From Sulfuriferula sp. (lineage in GTDB: Bacteria > Pseudomonadota > Gammaproteobacteria > Burkholderiales > Sulfuriferulaceae): a stretch of DNA of 42,333 nt. Made by a program: the position numbers and the translations under genes. Below the pieces are notes generated by a model. The model worked only from the letters and a program-made list of their open reading frames with translations. It did not search any database and was not told the DNA's origin. Below, in pieces: positions 1 to 8,697 of the stretch. Each line of letters starts with the position of its first letter. The first letter of the stretch is position 1. The stretch is from positions 1-42,333 of the forward strand of contig JABFSE010000007.1 of the NCBI GenBank assembly GCA_013140765.1, given 5' to 3'.

Positions 1-60
1 GACCATTTTGGCTATCTCTAGCTTAAACGCTGCGTCGTATTTCGCTCTTTGTTCTGTCAT
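1..60 (-). CDS. IS3-family transposase OrfA, N-terminal fragment (runs off edge)
   Basis: Only the first 20 codons are present: MTEQRAKYDAAFKLEIAKMV. The pattern of a basic/aromatic start followed by F-K-x-E-x-A-K-M matches the N-terminal helix-turn-helix (HTH_Tnp_1) of IS3-family OrfA proteins, which bind the element ends. The ATG at 60 is preceded by GAGAGG at a suitable spacing. The rest of the gene lies to the left of the window. Family is fairly certain; subgroup cannot be assigned from 20 residues. Confidence 0.7.
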   Translation of the reverse strand, partial: MTEQRAKYDAAFKLEIAKMV

Positions 61-127
61 TGCAATTTCCTCTCTTTAGGTGAATTATCCCACCTAGTGA
101 GGTGTCTGGTATTATTAGACCACTACA
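1..127 (-). mobile_element. Partial IS3-family element, transposase-start end
   Basis: The element runs off the left edge of the window. Its terminus, read on the minus strand from 127, begins TGTAGTGGTCTAATAATACC and is followed by a Shine-Dalgarno GAGAGG and the start of an OrfA. The terminus at 42178 begins TGTAGTGGTCAACAAATTTC, and both run on into CAGACACC. They therefore look like the left and right inverted repeats of one kind of element, which would place two same-orientation copies at the two edges of the window. The other end and the target duplication of this copy are outside the window. Confidence 0.8.
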
Positions 128-144
128 CACAATACACGCTCAGT

Positions 145-960
145 TCAGTCAAAGATATCATCCCAGACTGAAGTAATACCCCAACCGACCAAAACAGCAG
201 CGGCGACAGGTAATGCGAAAGTCGCTGCCGTTGCCACCATACCTGCTTCAATACCTAACAGTGCCAAACCTGCAGTGGTCGCGGCTCCCGTGCCAACTGC
301 AGCCGCACTGGCTCCTGCACCTGTAATTCCACCTTTGATAGTAGCCCCCCCGACATCCATCGCCACCTCTCCGACTGATTTCGTTCCATCCATCAATCCA
401 CTTGCACCTTTAATGATTGCTATGCCGCCACCGATTGCCGCACCCGCTACTCCACCACTTTTTGCAGCAGAAAGTACGGCGCCTCCCAAGGTACCAGAAC
501 CTGTTGCTCCAGCGCGTTGAGCTAGTGTGGTAGTGGTTTTTGAAGATGTTCCAGAACTGACCATTCGCTTGCTAAGTCCCGCTTTTTCCAAGGCTGCATT
601 GACTCTTTCAACGGTTTCTTCAGTTCCGACAAGTTTTACACTACGATATTTTCCATCAGCAACCTGCTTGATAATTTTGTCCACGGATGATCGGGATAAC
701 GTATCTTTAATCTGCATGCGCCCGATGACTTTACCAGCTTTGGTGGTAACCAGGTCAACACATTGGGCAGTAGTGCTTTTCGTCAGATTGGTACTTGCGC
801 CATTGAACACATTTTTCAAGTTGTGTGCATCCTTGACCAAAATTTCGTGAATGTGCCCTTTGATGTGCGGATTGTGTCCAGCACGCCCCATCGCGCGAAT
901 AATTACACTGCCCTCGTAACTGGTTTTTCCGCTAATCATTGCAATGTTTGCTTTACTCAT
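145..960 (-). CDS. Unknown protein with glycine/alanine-rich C-terminal half
   Basis: A 271-residue protein whose family I do not recognise. Residues 1-130 look soluble and mixed alpha/beta, with a His-rich patch (HNPHIKGHIHEILVKD, about residues 29-44). A Ser/Thr-rich linker lies at about 135-150. From about 150 to 262 the sequence is dominated by small residues, with repeated Gly-x-x-x-Gly/Ala spacing (VAGAAIGGGIAIIKGASG; ALPVAAAVLVGWGI), as in glycine-zipper membrane or pore-forming segments. It ends with the acidic tail WDDIFD. The ATG at 960 has a strong AGGAG Shine-Dalgarno. The gene is flanked by two IS ends: its stop is 18 bases from the partial element on the left, and its start is about 85 bases from the IS3 element on the right. 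A membrane-active effector is possible, but this is inference from composition only. Confidence 0.7.
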   Translation of the reverse strand: MSKANIAMISGKTSYEGSVIIRAMGRAGHNPHIKGHIHEILVKDAHNLKNVFNGASTNLTKSTTAQCVDLVTTKAGKVIGRMQIKDTLSRSSVDKIIKQVADGKYRSVKLVGTEETVERVNAALEKAGLSKRMVSSGTSSKTTTTLAQRAGATGSGTLGGAVLSAAKSGGVAGAAIGGGIAIIKGASGLMDGTKSVGEVAMDVGGATIKGGITGAGASAAAVGTGAATTAGLALLGIEAGMVATAATFALPVAAAVLVGWGITSVWDDIFD

Positions 961-1078
961 GTTTTTCTCTCCTAATTAAGTTGATTTAGCTATGATGTCT
1001 CAAAGTGGATAGCATTGCTGTTATGGCAAGCTTGCTATCGATAGATGTCAAGCTAGTTGCCGCCTAAACGGCTAAATA

Positions 1079-2137
1079 TCAGGCGGCTATTTTTAGTTTT
1101 TCATCATCATCCTTTTGATGGTCAGGGTTTAAATGAACGACGGTCACAGGTTGCCAGTTGCGTGCTGCACCAGACCATCGTTCTGGGTGGTTTTGTTTTG
1201 CTGCCGCATATACCGCCGCGCGGTTCTGTAGCAATGCCGTATCCAAGCCCGCATGGCGTTGCGCAGGGGTGACGAAGCCAATGGCACTGTGGCGATGCTC
1301 ATGGTTGTACCGCTGCACAAATGCAGCTACCCATAGTCTGGCGGTCAGCAGGGTTGCGAATGGGCTGCGCGGGTACACAGGTCGGTATTTCATGGTTCTG
1401 AATAAAGATGCCGAATAAGGATTGTCATTGCTCACCGCTGGGCGGCTAAAGGAGGGGCTGACACCCAGTGCTTGCAAGGTCGCCAACATGGTTGCGCCTT
1501 TCATTGGGCTACCATTGTCAGAATGCAGTACAACCTGTGCTGGCGCAATGCACTCCCGAGTACAAATATCCTGCATCACTTCACTGGCTAATTCACTGCT
1601 TTCTGCTGCATATACTTGCCAGCCCACTATCTTGCGGCTAAATATATCCATAAACAAGTACAGGTAAAAATAGCTGCCTTTAATGGTTGTCGGCAGGTAG
1701 GTGATGTCCCAGCTGTAGAGTTGGTTCGGTGCGGTTGCGGTGAGTGCACGCGGTTTGTGGATTTTACGTACAGGTCGTGAGGCACTGCGATGCCACAGTT
1801 GCCCTGCCGCCTTGAGTACGCGATAGAAGGTGGCTTCTGATGCAATGTATTGCCCGTTATCCGCCAGCCTGGGTACGATTTGGCTGGGGGGTAGATGACC
1901 GTACTCTTCGGAATTCGCCACGCTCAGAATGTGGGCTCGTTCTGATTCGCCAAGCTTGTTCCTGGGTTGCTGCAATCGGTGTGGTCGTTGGTCACCACTG
2001 GCAGGATCGCGTTGCCAGCGTTGTAGGGTGCGCTGGTTTAAGCAAATAACGGCACAGGCACGATCCTGACGCGCACCTGCTGCGATGGCTTCTGCAATCA
2101 AGGCGATGATGTGGATGCGCTCTGCAGTGGTGGTCAT
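1079..2137 (-). CDS. IS3-family transposase OrfB (rve integrase core), catalytic Glu replaced by Ala
   Basis: A 352-residue DDE transposase. An N-terminal HTH and linker (about 1-115) precede the RNase H-like rve core. The first Asp is in SWDITYLP and the second in LHSDNGSP. Exactly 35 residues after the second Asp, where the family has the Glu of NPYSES/NPYSEA, this copy reads NPYSAS. The codon is GCA where GAA is expected, so one A-to-C change explains it. The C-terminal R-Y-N-x-E-H-R-H block is intact. OrfB starts with the ATG that overlaps the OrfA stop (ATGA). The family call is firm, and loss of catalysis is a strong inference from the missing acid. Confidence 0.9.
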   Translation of the reverse strand: MTTTAERIHIIALIAEAIAAGARQDRACAVICLNQRTLQRWQRDPASGDQRPHRLQQPRNKLGESERAHILSVANSEEYGHLPPSQIVPRLADNGQYIASEATFYRVLKAAGQLWHRSASRPVRKIHKPRALTATAPNQLYSWDITYLPTTIKGSYFYLYLFMDIFSRKIVGWQVYAAESSELASEVMQDICTRECIAPAQVVLHSDNGSPMKGATMLATLQALGVSPSFSRPAVSNDNPYSASLFRTMKYRPVYPRSPFATLLTARLWVAAFVQRYNHEHRHSAIGFVTPAQRHAGLDTALLQNRAAVYAAAKQNHPERWSGAARNWQPVTVVHLNPDHQKDDDEKLKIAA

Positions 2138-2616
2138 TCGACCTCTCCCCCCCAGAGCGCGCGGTACTTTTTTTGTAATATCAATAAGGCAGCGGCTTCA
2201 GCTAATGCCTTCTCTTTACGGCTAAGTTCGCGTTTGAGCTGGTCGTTTTGGGCTTTGAGTGCACGTAGGTCTTGGCTGTTGTTGACCACGGGTTTGTCAG
2301 TGCAAAACGCCTTGCGCCAAGCAGTCAGGTGATGCGCAAATAGACCACGTTCACGACACCAGGCATTTAAGGCTTCACCAGACAAACCATCACTGGCAAT
2401 CAGTGCCGCCAATTGTTCTTCAGCGCGCCAGTCTTGCGGACGACGGGCTTGCGTTGCCAGATCGCTGTTATTTTTAACTGACTTCTTCATCCAGTCCTTT
2501 AGTTGATATAAGCTCACATTCAGTTCATCAGCAACGGATTGTATTGTACGATCGTCACGCGAATAAACTTTAACCAGGGCTTGTTCTATAAATGTTGCAG
2601 AATACTTCGATTTCAT
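2134..2616 (-). CDS. IS3-family transposase OrfA
   Basis: A 160-residue DNA-binding subunit. An N-terminal helix-turn-helix (YSATFIEQALVKVYSRDD then SVADELNVSLYQLKDWMKK) is followed by a second HTH-like stretch (about 65-105, ending in HHLTAWRKAF). A C-terminal leucine-zipper-like coiled coil (about 115-150, DLRALKAQNDQLKRELSRKE) follows, as in IS3-family OrfA proteins that multimerise. It is longer than the usual 90-120 residues because of the second HTH. Its TGA overlaps the OrfB ATG by four bases, so OrfB is probably made by coupled translation or frameshifting. The start is the ATG at 2616, about 50 bases inside the inverted repeat. Confidence 0.88.
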   Translation of the reverse strand: MKSKYSATFIEQALVKVYSRDDRTIQSVADELNVSLYQLKDWMKKSVKNNSDLATQARRPQDWRAEEQLAALIASDGLSGEALNAWCRERGLFAHHLTAWRKAFCTDKPVVNNSQDLRALKAQNDQLKRELSRKEKALAEAAALLILQKKYRALWGGEVE

Positions 2617-2668
2617 TGTGACCTCTAGTAAATTACGTTAATTTTTAGAGGCGACAACTAGTCTGACA

Positions 2669-3742
2669 CTGGGGGGCTTCGCGAGCTAGATTTCCAAAAG
2701 CTACGCCGCTGATAACAAGAAAACCGATTTTGTTATATATTCTCGGTTGTTATGCCCAACCCAGAATTTGCGCATGTGAAGCCACAACTTTTTTCCAGAA
2801 CGATGAAAAATCCTTTTCAATCTCGCCTCGCAAAATATCAAAGGTGTGATATCTGGGGCGCTTACCAGTAGGCTGATCCATCTCATCCGCCAGGGTATCC
2901 AATAACAGACTAATACGTGTTGGGTATTTCTCATCATCTTCACTGGCCGCAAGTCCAGATACAAAGGCCCAAATGTCATCACGGTGCAAATCACGCTCAA
3001 TACCATCCCATTGGGTAGCTATTTCGTGTGCCCGGTCAGGTGAAGCACGACGAACGGCTGATAGCAATGCGGCTTTGATGAGTTCAGCATCAGTGAGTGG
3101 GATACGCCCAACATTGAGGCGAGTAAAAAGAGCGATAGCATCAGTGTTAGTATCATCCGGGCTGGCAGGAGCTTCATACCAGATTACGTGCACGGAATTA
3201 AACAGATAGTATAGGAGCGTATTTGCGGCATTATTCTGGGCAAACTTGTCCCCATGCTTTTGAAACCACACGCCAATAGACTGATGAGCTTGGTAAAGGT
3301 GGTAATAGTCAATATTGGTGCTGTGAGAGGCTTCGTCTAGTTCATTGAGATAGTGCTGACTGCCGGAGCGTGTTTCATAGCGAAGTTTGTAGGGAGCACC
3401 GATTCCGCAACTCACTTGCTGCTGCATGTATTGCATTATCAGATAAAGCGTAGTGAGGCGCTGCTGACCATCAATCAACTCCCATTCGTCCTCATTTACA
3501 TCCACCCCCTGCCGGTGGAGTTTCACCACAATCGGTTGCAGGTTGTAATCTTGACCCTGATTATCCCAAATATCTTCAAGCAAGCGCGTCACATCATTAT
3601 GATCCCACCGATATCCTCGTTGATAGCCAGGCACAAAAAAATGGCCACGTATCGCTCCAATGGGTTTGCGGTCAAGAGTACAGGTGCGATCTGAAGTGGA
3701 TGTAGTATCGGTTGTTGTTTTCATTTTTCTATTTCTCTGCAT
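2669..3742 (-). pseudogene. Truncated DUF262 protein (GmrSD/DndB-fold family), C-terminal half missing
   Basis: The open part (3742-2750; likely start is the second ATG at 3724) encodes the N-terminal DUF262 domain. The substrate loop VPGYQRGYRWD lies near residue 40 and the hallmark DGQQRLTT near residue 88; this ParB-like NTPase fold is used by the GmrS half of type IV restriction enzymes and by several antiphage proteins. The frame stops at TAA (2752-2750) after WKKVVASHAQILGWA. Just past the stop the same frame resumes with IYNKIGFLV, which matches the family's Y-x-K-I-G-F/Y-L-V continuation, so two small compensating indels around 2740-2755 look likely. Coding resemblance ends at the IS3 element (2668). 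The DUF1524 HNH nuclease part expected downstream is absent. Intact members are roughly 550-700 residues. Probably non-functional. Confidence 0.8.
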
Positions 3743-4039
3743 TAATTATTGGCTCGTGACTGTCACATTTGGCGACCATTCAACACGTAGTTAAAATGTA
3801 TCGCATCAATCCTCCGACTAAGAGTCGACCTGCCTTTGACGTCATCATGCATCATGATGGTACGACTCGTATATATGTATACCTACCACAAATATGGGTA
3901 ATCAAATTTTCCGTATTCAATATCCTTGGGCACTAACCTTACTGTTCACGACTTTTCACTTATATACGCCTGATTCTGCCATCCGGCAATCCTGATTCTA
4001 TGCGTATTAAGTGTAAACTCTGCATGCTGATCCACACCC
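3743..4039. other. Intergenic stretch between brxL and the DUF262 gene; no gene seen
   Basis: No open frame here is believable. The region contains a small perfect hairpin (CGACT-AAG-AGTCG, near 3818-3830), an AT-rich TATATATGTATAC patch near 3870, and a 9-base direct repeat CCTGATTCT at 3969-3977 and 3991-3999. None has the stem plus T-run of a clear intrinsic terminator for brxL. It probably holds the promoter of the DUF262 gene, but I cannot place -35 and -10 boxes with confidence. Confidence 0.4.
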
Positions 4040-6082
4040 CTACTCCACCCCCAAAGCCTTAAACACAGCATCCACTGGATCAGAATAGAAGCTAGTCTGG
4101 AACTTAGCGAATAACTCACCTGGTACAGTTGGTATATCAATCACGCTCGACATCGGCAACAATATCCTTTTAGCACCCGCGTCAAAAGCCACTTGCAAAG
4201 ATTCGGCTAGATTTCGCACTTGTACCACTGTTCCACCTAGGCTCATATCTCCCATCACCGCAATTTGAGACTGAACTGGTTTGGTTAAGGTAGCGGAACA
4301 GAGCGCGATAAAACTTGCCAGCGTCAGCGCGTCTGGCGTGCCATTATTCTGAAGTTCAACGAGGTGCAAGTGAAAATCATGTTCGCCAGGTTTAATGGAT
4401 GCACTAACACGTGATGCATTAGCTTTGAAGTAATCGAATGCCACTTTGACTGCTTCCTTCTGACCAGGACCTGAAATATTCAATTTACCCGAACCCGCCA
4501 TAGACTGAATCTCTAGTCGATATACGCCAGGAATACCAGATCCACCAACGCTAATAGTATGTAGCGTGCCTGGATTCAAGCGACCTTCAGGTATCAGACC
4601 ACCACCTGACTGCTCCGGAACCGTAATAAAGCGTTCCTGACCATCTTCCAGATCAATATAGCTGAAATGGACATCGTAGAATTCCATGCCGCCGATTTTT
4701 TTAAGCTGCTCCTTCACCCGCCGCCGCACTTCCAAAGCATATTCAAGGCATTTTCTGACGATTTCCTTCTCATATTCGCCATGGGGACAGACTAACTTAA
4801 GCAAGCCAGACACGGTGCGTCGCACGGCGATAGTGTCACGCTGGTTCAAGTTATTGCCGAGCTTAAACCACTTATCGATAGCATCAGCGAAATTCCACTT
4901 TCGCATCTCTCGCAGGTATTCAGCGAGGTAATCGACGATCAAACCATACTGGTTAGTAAAAAACTCTGGTCGCATCTTTGGAATTTCCCAGCCCGGCACG
5001 TAGGCATGGAAACGATCAAAGAATGCCGAATCAATCATCACCTCCGGGAATGGTGCCAATAGATGACTGGTTTTCACCAACGACTCCACGCTCTGATTGA
5101 TATTGCCGATAAACACCATGGAAGCGTTTGCATTAATCGACTCGCGGCCTCGGCTAAATGAACCGGAGGCCATGTAATCCTTCATGATCTGAACACCATC
5201 ATGATCTTTGAAGTTGATGCCCGCCACCTCGTCAAAGGCTACGGTATCCCACAGCCCGACCAAACCCACCTTACGCGAACTCATGTTATAGAACAGGTTG
5301 GCCACAGTGGTTTGCCCACCAGAAACCAGAATGCTGTTCGGGCTAATCTCTTTGTAGATGTGGCTTTTGCCAGTACCACGCGGCCCCAGCTCGCAGAAGT
5401 TATAATTGTTTTCCACTAGCGGGATCATCCGTGCCAGCAGATGCCATTTCACCCGATCTTTCAAGTGGGATGGCTCCATACCCGTTGAACGGATTAAGGC
5501 ATCGATCCATTCTTCTGCAGTAAATGCACGCCTGGCCTCAAACAGCCCTGCCATATCCATATTGGGCATTTGTATGGGTTTAAGATCAGTCACGGCGAAA
5601 GGTGACCCCTTCTGGTTTTCCTCAAAACGATATTGCAGTGTTACTATGCACCAGATACCACCCACCAGAAGCTTCTCAAAATCGCGTACAAACGTATCGG
5701 AAATTTCAGCGTTTTTCACCCCTAGATTCGACAGCAGTGCCTCATACACGTCGCGCTTTTCATTGAGCTTCACTGTCACTTTGTCGATGACCTTGTAGCT
5801 ACCACTTTCCCGAATTTTCGATTTGACCTTCTCTGCCTCATCGGGCCGCACATAGTTCTCAGCCAGAATCCGCTTCACACTGATCAAGCCAGACTGAATA
5901 GTGGCCTCATCATCTGAAGCACAATACATCCCGAGCAAATACTCCAGCACATAAACTGGAACGTTGGCACCCTCCTTAATCAGCTTGGTCAGGTCTTTGC
6001 GCACAACTTTGCCAGAAAAATGCTCAATCAAGAGCATATCCAGACTTTTTTCGGTGTTATCGGGGAGCATGGTTGCACTCAT
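4040..6082 (-). CDS. brxL: BREX system AAA+/Lon-like protein BrxL
   Basis: A 680-residue AAA+ protein with a C-terminal Lon-like fold, the last gene of type 1 BREX. BrxL forms DNA-encircling rings and acts as an effector against phage replication. The Walker A motif GPRGTGKS is at about 233-240. The Lon-like domain (about 500-680) carries the family signature GDMSLGGTVVQVRNLAES and ends AVFKALGVE. I do not see the P-x-D-G-P-S-A-G serine motif of true Lon; the aligned area reads NNGTPDALTLASF, which agrees with a DNA-handling rather than proteolytic role. The ATG at 6082 has GAGG six bases upstream and follows pglZ by 8 bases. Length is normal and no damage is seen. Confidence 0.94.
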   Translation of the reverse strand: MSATMLPDNTEKSLDMLLIEHFSGKVVRKDLTKLIKEGANVPVYVLEYLLGMYCASDDEATIQSGLISVKRILAENYVRPDEAEKVKSKIRESGSYKVIDKVTVKLNEKRDVYEALLSNLGVKNAEISDTFVRDFEKLLVGGIWCIVTLQYRFEENQKGSPFAVTDLKPIQMPNMDMAGLFEARRAFTAEEWIDALIRSTGMEPSHLKDRVKWHLLARMIPLVENNYNFCELGPRGTGKSHIYKEISPNSILVSGGQTTVANLFYNMSSRKVGLVGLWDTVAFDEVAGINFKDHDGVQIMKDYMASGSFSRGRESINANASMVFIGNINQSVESLVKTSHLLAPFPEVMIDSAFFDRFHAYVPGWEIPKMRPEFFTNQYGLIVDYLAEYLREMRKWNFADAIDKWFKLGNNLNQRDTIAVRRTVSGLLKLVCPHGEYEKEIVRKCLEYALEVRRRVKEQLKKIGGMEFYDVHFSYIDLEDGQERFITVPEQSGGGLIPEGRLNPGTLHTISVGGSGIPGVYRLEIQSMAGSGKLNISGPGQKEAVKVAFDYFKANASRVSASIKPGEHDFHLHLVELQNNGTPDALTLASFIALCSATLTKPVQSQIAVMGDMSLGGTVVQVRNLAESLQVAFDAGAKRILLPMSSVIDIPTVPGELFAKFQTSFYSDPVDAVFKALGVE

Positions 6083-6090
6083 AGTCAGCC

Positions 6091-8697
6091 TCAGAAATCA
6101 TTAGTGAAGGCGAGATCCACCTTCAAAGGAATACGCATAACCTCAACCTGAGTTGCCGCATCCCGCGCAATCAAGTAGTAATCCTGATTACGGTCATAGG
6201 AGCCAGATAACACAGTCAAAAATACGGATCGCTTTCTTTCATCAAGCAATTGCGAAGTGCTATCAAAGGTTAGCTTCTGCTCATCGCTGATTAGCCTATC
6301 GCCATCCCGAAGACCTACCAGCACCGTACGTGGTAGCACACGCTCTGATACCGGTTCGGTCTGGATGAACTCAAACCGCTGAGTATTGGTCACCACCTTA
6401 TTGGAAGCACCAAGCACACTAAACTCCACCATTCTGATTTTGGCTCCGTCAGACTCGCTCACACGTACGGTAATCACAGGCACAACAATCTCTTGCGGCA
6501 TGGCGCTGCCGTGAACAAAACGCGCACCCCCAGCAAAGTGAAAACGAGAAGCCCCTTTTGGAACCCAAAAGTCCAGACTACCTTCAGGCGTCGTGCCCGC
6601 AGTTAACGAAGTATTGCCACACCAAGCCTTACTACTAGTCCCAATACCCTGCCCCAGCAGATAACGCTTCTTCGCCTTGAGCGTACCCTCAGATTTTTCT
6701 TCTAATTTAGACTTATCCGCATCTTCCAACGGAGATTCCTGGTAAATAAAGCCATGATCAGCTGTTACCAGCACCGTCGAGCCATTCAGGCTGTTGATGA
6801 TGAATCCGACTAATTGTGACAGCTCAGTCAGCGTATCAGCAGCCGCTTCAAATGTCTTGGTCTCAGAACTCTGCTTGTCACCAATCAGGTCAATCCGATC
6901 GTGGTAGACATAAACCAGCCTGCGATCCCTAACGAACTCTCGCCCCTTGTCTTTTCCTAACGCCAGTAAATCCTCAGCTTTGATCGCTACGCCACCAAAC
7001 TTGGCAAGATGGTTGCTCCGTTGCTCAGTTGTAGCAACAATTTGACCATCCACCATCACATCCAGGTTACTGTTAATTTTGTAGGCTAAGGTCTCGTGGG
7101 GAAGCAACGCCGCCATACCTAAAGCGGTATAACTCGGCAACACACCCAGCTGACTGCCCAGAGCTGCCTTGAAACGGTTCTTGCTGTTGAACTCCTGCAC
7201 CAGCTCTTCTGCTACTTCATAACGGAAAGCATCAGATATCACCACGAATACGCGCTTAGTCCCACTCTCAAACAACGGCTGTACTTGGCGGGCAAAAAAG
7301 TCCTGCTGGTTGTCTATACCCGGAACACGCCAGGAGGAAAGCAGACCGTCATCGCCCTCCAACACCTTGGCCCAGGCCGAACCCAGTTGCGGAATAAACC
7401 AGCCTGAATAAGCAGCCTCAATAAGTTCACGCAGCTCATGCAACACCGCCCAGCCCATAGGCTCTACTGCTTCTGTGGCGTAATTGAAGCGGCGGTAAAG
7501 TTGATCCAGACGGAACAACTCGGACTGATATTTCTCCAACCCTACCTTGGCACTAGCAAAACTGAATCCACCATTGCAATTCGCTTTGAGCTCGAAGAAT
7601 CGCGCTGCGGCTTCTAAAGCATCATAGCTAGCAGCGAGTGCTTTAGTACCCTCATTGCCTTGTGCCAGCACGCGGCTAGCCCAATGACCATCACGGCGGC
7701 GAGCAATGAGCGCATATACACTCTCCATGTTCGCCCCAGCGCCCGCAATGATGCGATCTTTCAAATCTTTAACGATGCATCGTTCGGCATCCTCGAAAGT
7801 CATGGATTCTGCCAAATCCTCAGCTGACAGCCCCGCCAGTATAGGCGACAGATTAAATTCTTTGGCCACAGCTGCTGATATTGCATTGTAACTGGTGTAA
7901 TAACCCAAGTCAGAGCGCCAGCGCGCAGTAAATACAGTTGCATTTGCGGCCAGCGCCCTATCTGGCAACATAAAATGTCTCAAAGATTCGGGTATCGCCC
8001 CAAGAAGAGAGCGGCAGAAATCTGTCACCAGTATGCGGAGCAATAAATCCCGCAGCGTAGGCTCAGCTTCCTCATACCCCATTTCCTGTTTTGCCAATGC
8101 CCAAAATGCTGGCGCGAGGTCATTAGCCACAATCTCCTGCCAGCTTTTAGACTGTGCATTCAAATCAACCTCATCCTCCGCCGCCAGCGCAGCAAAAAGA
8201 CGCAGCAGCATAGCGAAAAACTCAGGTTGATCCGCACGCACCAACACCGCCAGCATCTTGCGATCCAGATCTTCGGCGGTGTCCAGTGGGACAACCAGCC
8301 GTTTCAAACGCTCCACACGATCCTTCGCGCGTAAAAATTTGGTGCGTTCCTTCAAATGACCACGCAATGTTTGAGAGGCCAAGCCCAAATCATCCAGCAA
8401 GATAGAAGTGGAATCCGCGCTAAATGTTTTGGCTCGCAAACGAATATCCAACAGCCAGTCTTTACTTGGCTCTAGCTCGGACTTGTTGCTGTAAATCAGC
8501 CAACGCTGATTCGAGGCGCACTCAAGATCAAGTTTTACGCGCAATGCGGATGTGTCATCCAAACGGATAAACTGCACTTCATCGAGGTCCAGGCTGTCGA
8601 GCACACCTACAAATTCAGCATCCACGTCATGCCAGAACACTACAGAGTGAGTGGTGAACAATGATGCCAGACTTTCGGAAATTTTTTGATTATTCAT
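6091..8697 (-). CDS. pglZ: BREX-1 system phosphatase-like protein PglZ, type A
   Basis: An 868-residue member of the alkaline-phosphatase superfamily essential for BREX. The metal-site motif VVISDAFRYE (about 485-494) and the later motif VTADHGFIY (about 644-652) are both intact. The N-terminal 450 residues are helical and PglZ-specific, and the C-terminal 150 form a beta-rich domain. The family includes metal-dependent phosphodiesterases or nucleases; its exact substrate in BREX is not shown here. The ATG at 8697 overlaps the stop of the helicase gene (ATGA), so pglZ translation is tied to the accessory genes upstream. An ordinary BREX-1 locus would place pglZ much closer to pglX; here about 7.2 kb separates them. 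Confidence 0.94.
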   Translation of the reverse strand: MNNQKISESLASLFTTHSVVFWHDVDAEFVGVLDSLDLDEVQFIRLDDTSALRVKLDLECASNQRWLIYSNKSELEPSKDWLLDIRLRAKTFSADSTSILLDDLGLASQTLRGHLKERTKFLRAKDRVERLKRLVVPLDTAEDLDRKMLAVLVRADQPEFFAMLLRLFAALAAEDEVDLNAQSKSWQEIVANDLAPAFWALAKQEMGYEEAEPTLRDLLLRILVTDFCRSLLGAIPESLRHFMLPDRALAANATVFTARWRSDLGYYTSYNAISAAVAKEFNLSPILAGLSAEDLAESMTFEDAERCIVKDLKDRIIAGAGANMESVYALIARRRDGHWASRVLAQGNEGTKALAASYDALEAAARFFELKANCNGGFSFASAKVGLEKYQSELFRLDQLYRRFNYATEAVEPMGWAVLHELRELIEAAYSGWFIPQLGSAWAKVLEGDDGLLSSWRVPGIDNQQDFFARQVQPLFESGTKRVFVVISDAFRYEVAEELVQEFNSKNRFKAALGSQLGVLPSYTALGMAALLPHETLAYKINSNLDVMVDGQIVATTEQRSNHLAKFGGVAIKAEDLLALGKDKGREFVRDRRLVYVYHDRIDLIGDKQSSETKTFEAAADTLTELSQLVGFIINSLNGSTVLVTADHGFIYQESPLEDADKSKLEEKSEGTLKAKKRYLLGQGIGTSSKAWCGNTSLTAGTTPEGSLDFWVPKGASRFHFAGGARFVHGSAMPQEIVVPVITVRVSESDGAKIRMVEFSVLGASNKVVTNTQRFEFIQTEPVSERVLPRTVLVGLRDGDRLISDEQKLTFDSTSQLLDERKRSVFLTVLSGSYDRNQDYYLIARDAATQVEVMRIPLKVDLAFTNDF

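Larger units (their letters stand above)
1046..2668 (-). mobile_element. IS3-family insertion sequence, full length, probably inactive
   Basis: Two overlapping transposase genes lie between matching imperfect inverted repeats. The left end begins TGTCAAGCTAGTTGCCGCCT on the plus strand at 1046, and the right end begins TGTCAGACTAGTTGTCGCCT on the minus strand at 2668. The length of 1623 bases is somewhat long for an IS3-family element, because OrfA is long. The flanking bases (TAGA on the left, CTGG on the right) do not form a target duplication. The element also sits directly against a truncated DUF262 gene, so a deletion next to the element is likely. The transposase lacks its catalytic glutamate (see OrfB), so the copy is probably immobile on its own. 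Confidence 0.85.

Noticed and set aside
970-1045. An attR-like copy of the tRNA-Ser 3' end at the left side of the island
   Set aside because: No stretch matching the T-arm and acceptor end of the tRNA was found here or elsewhere in the window.
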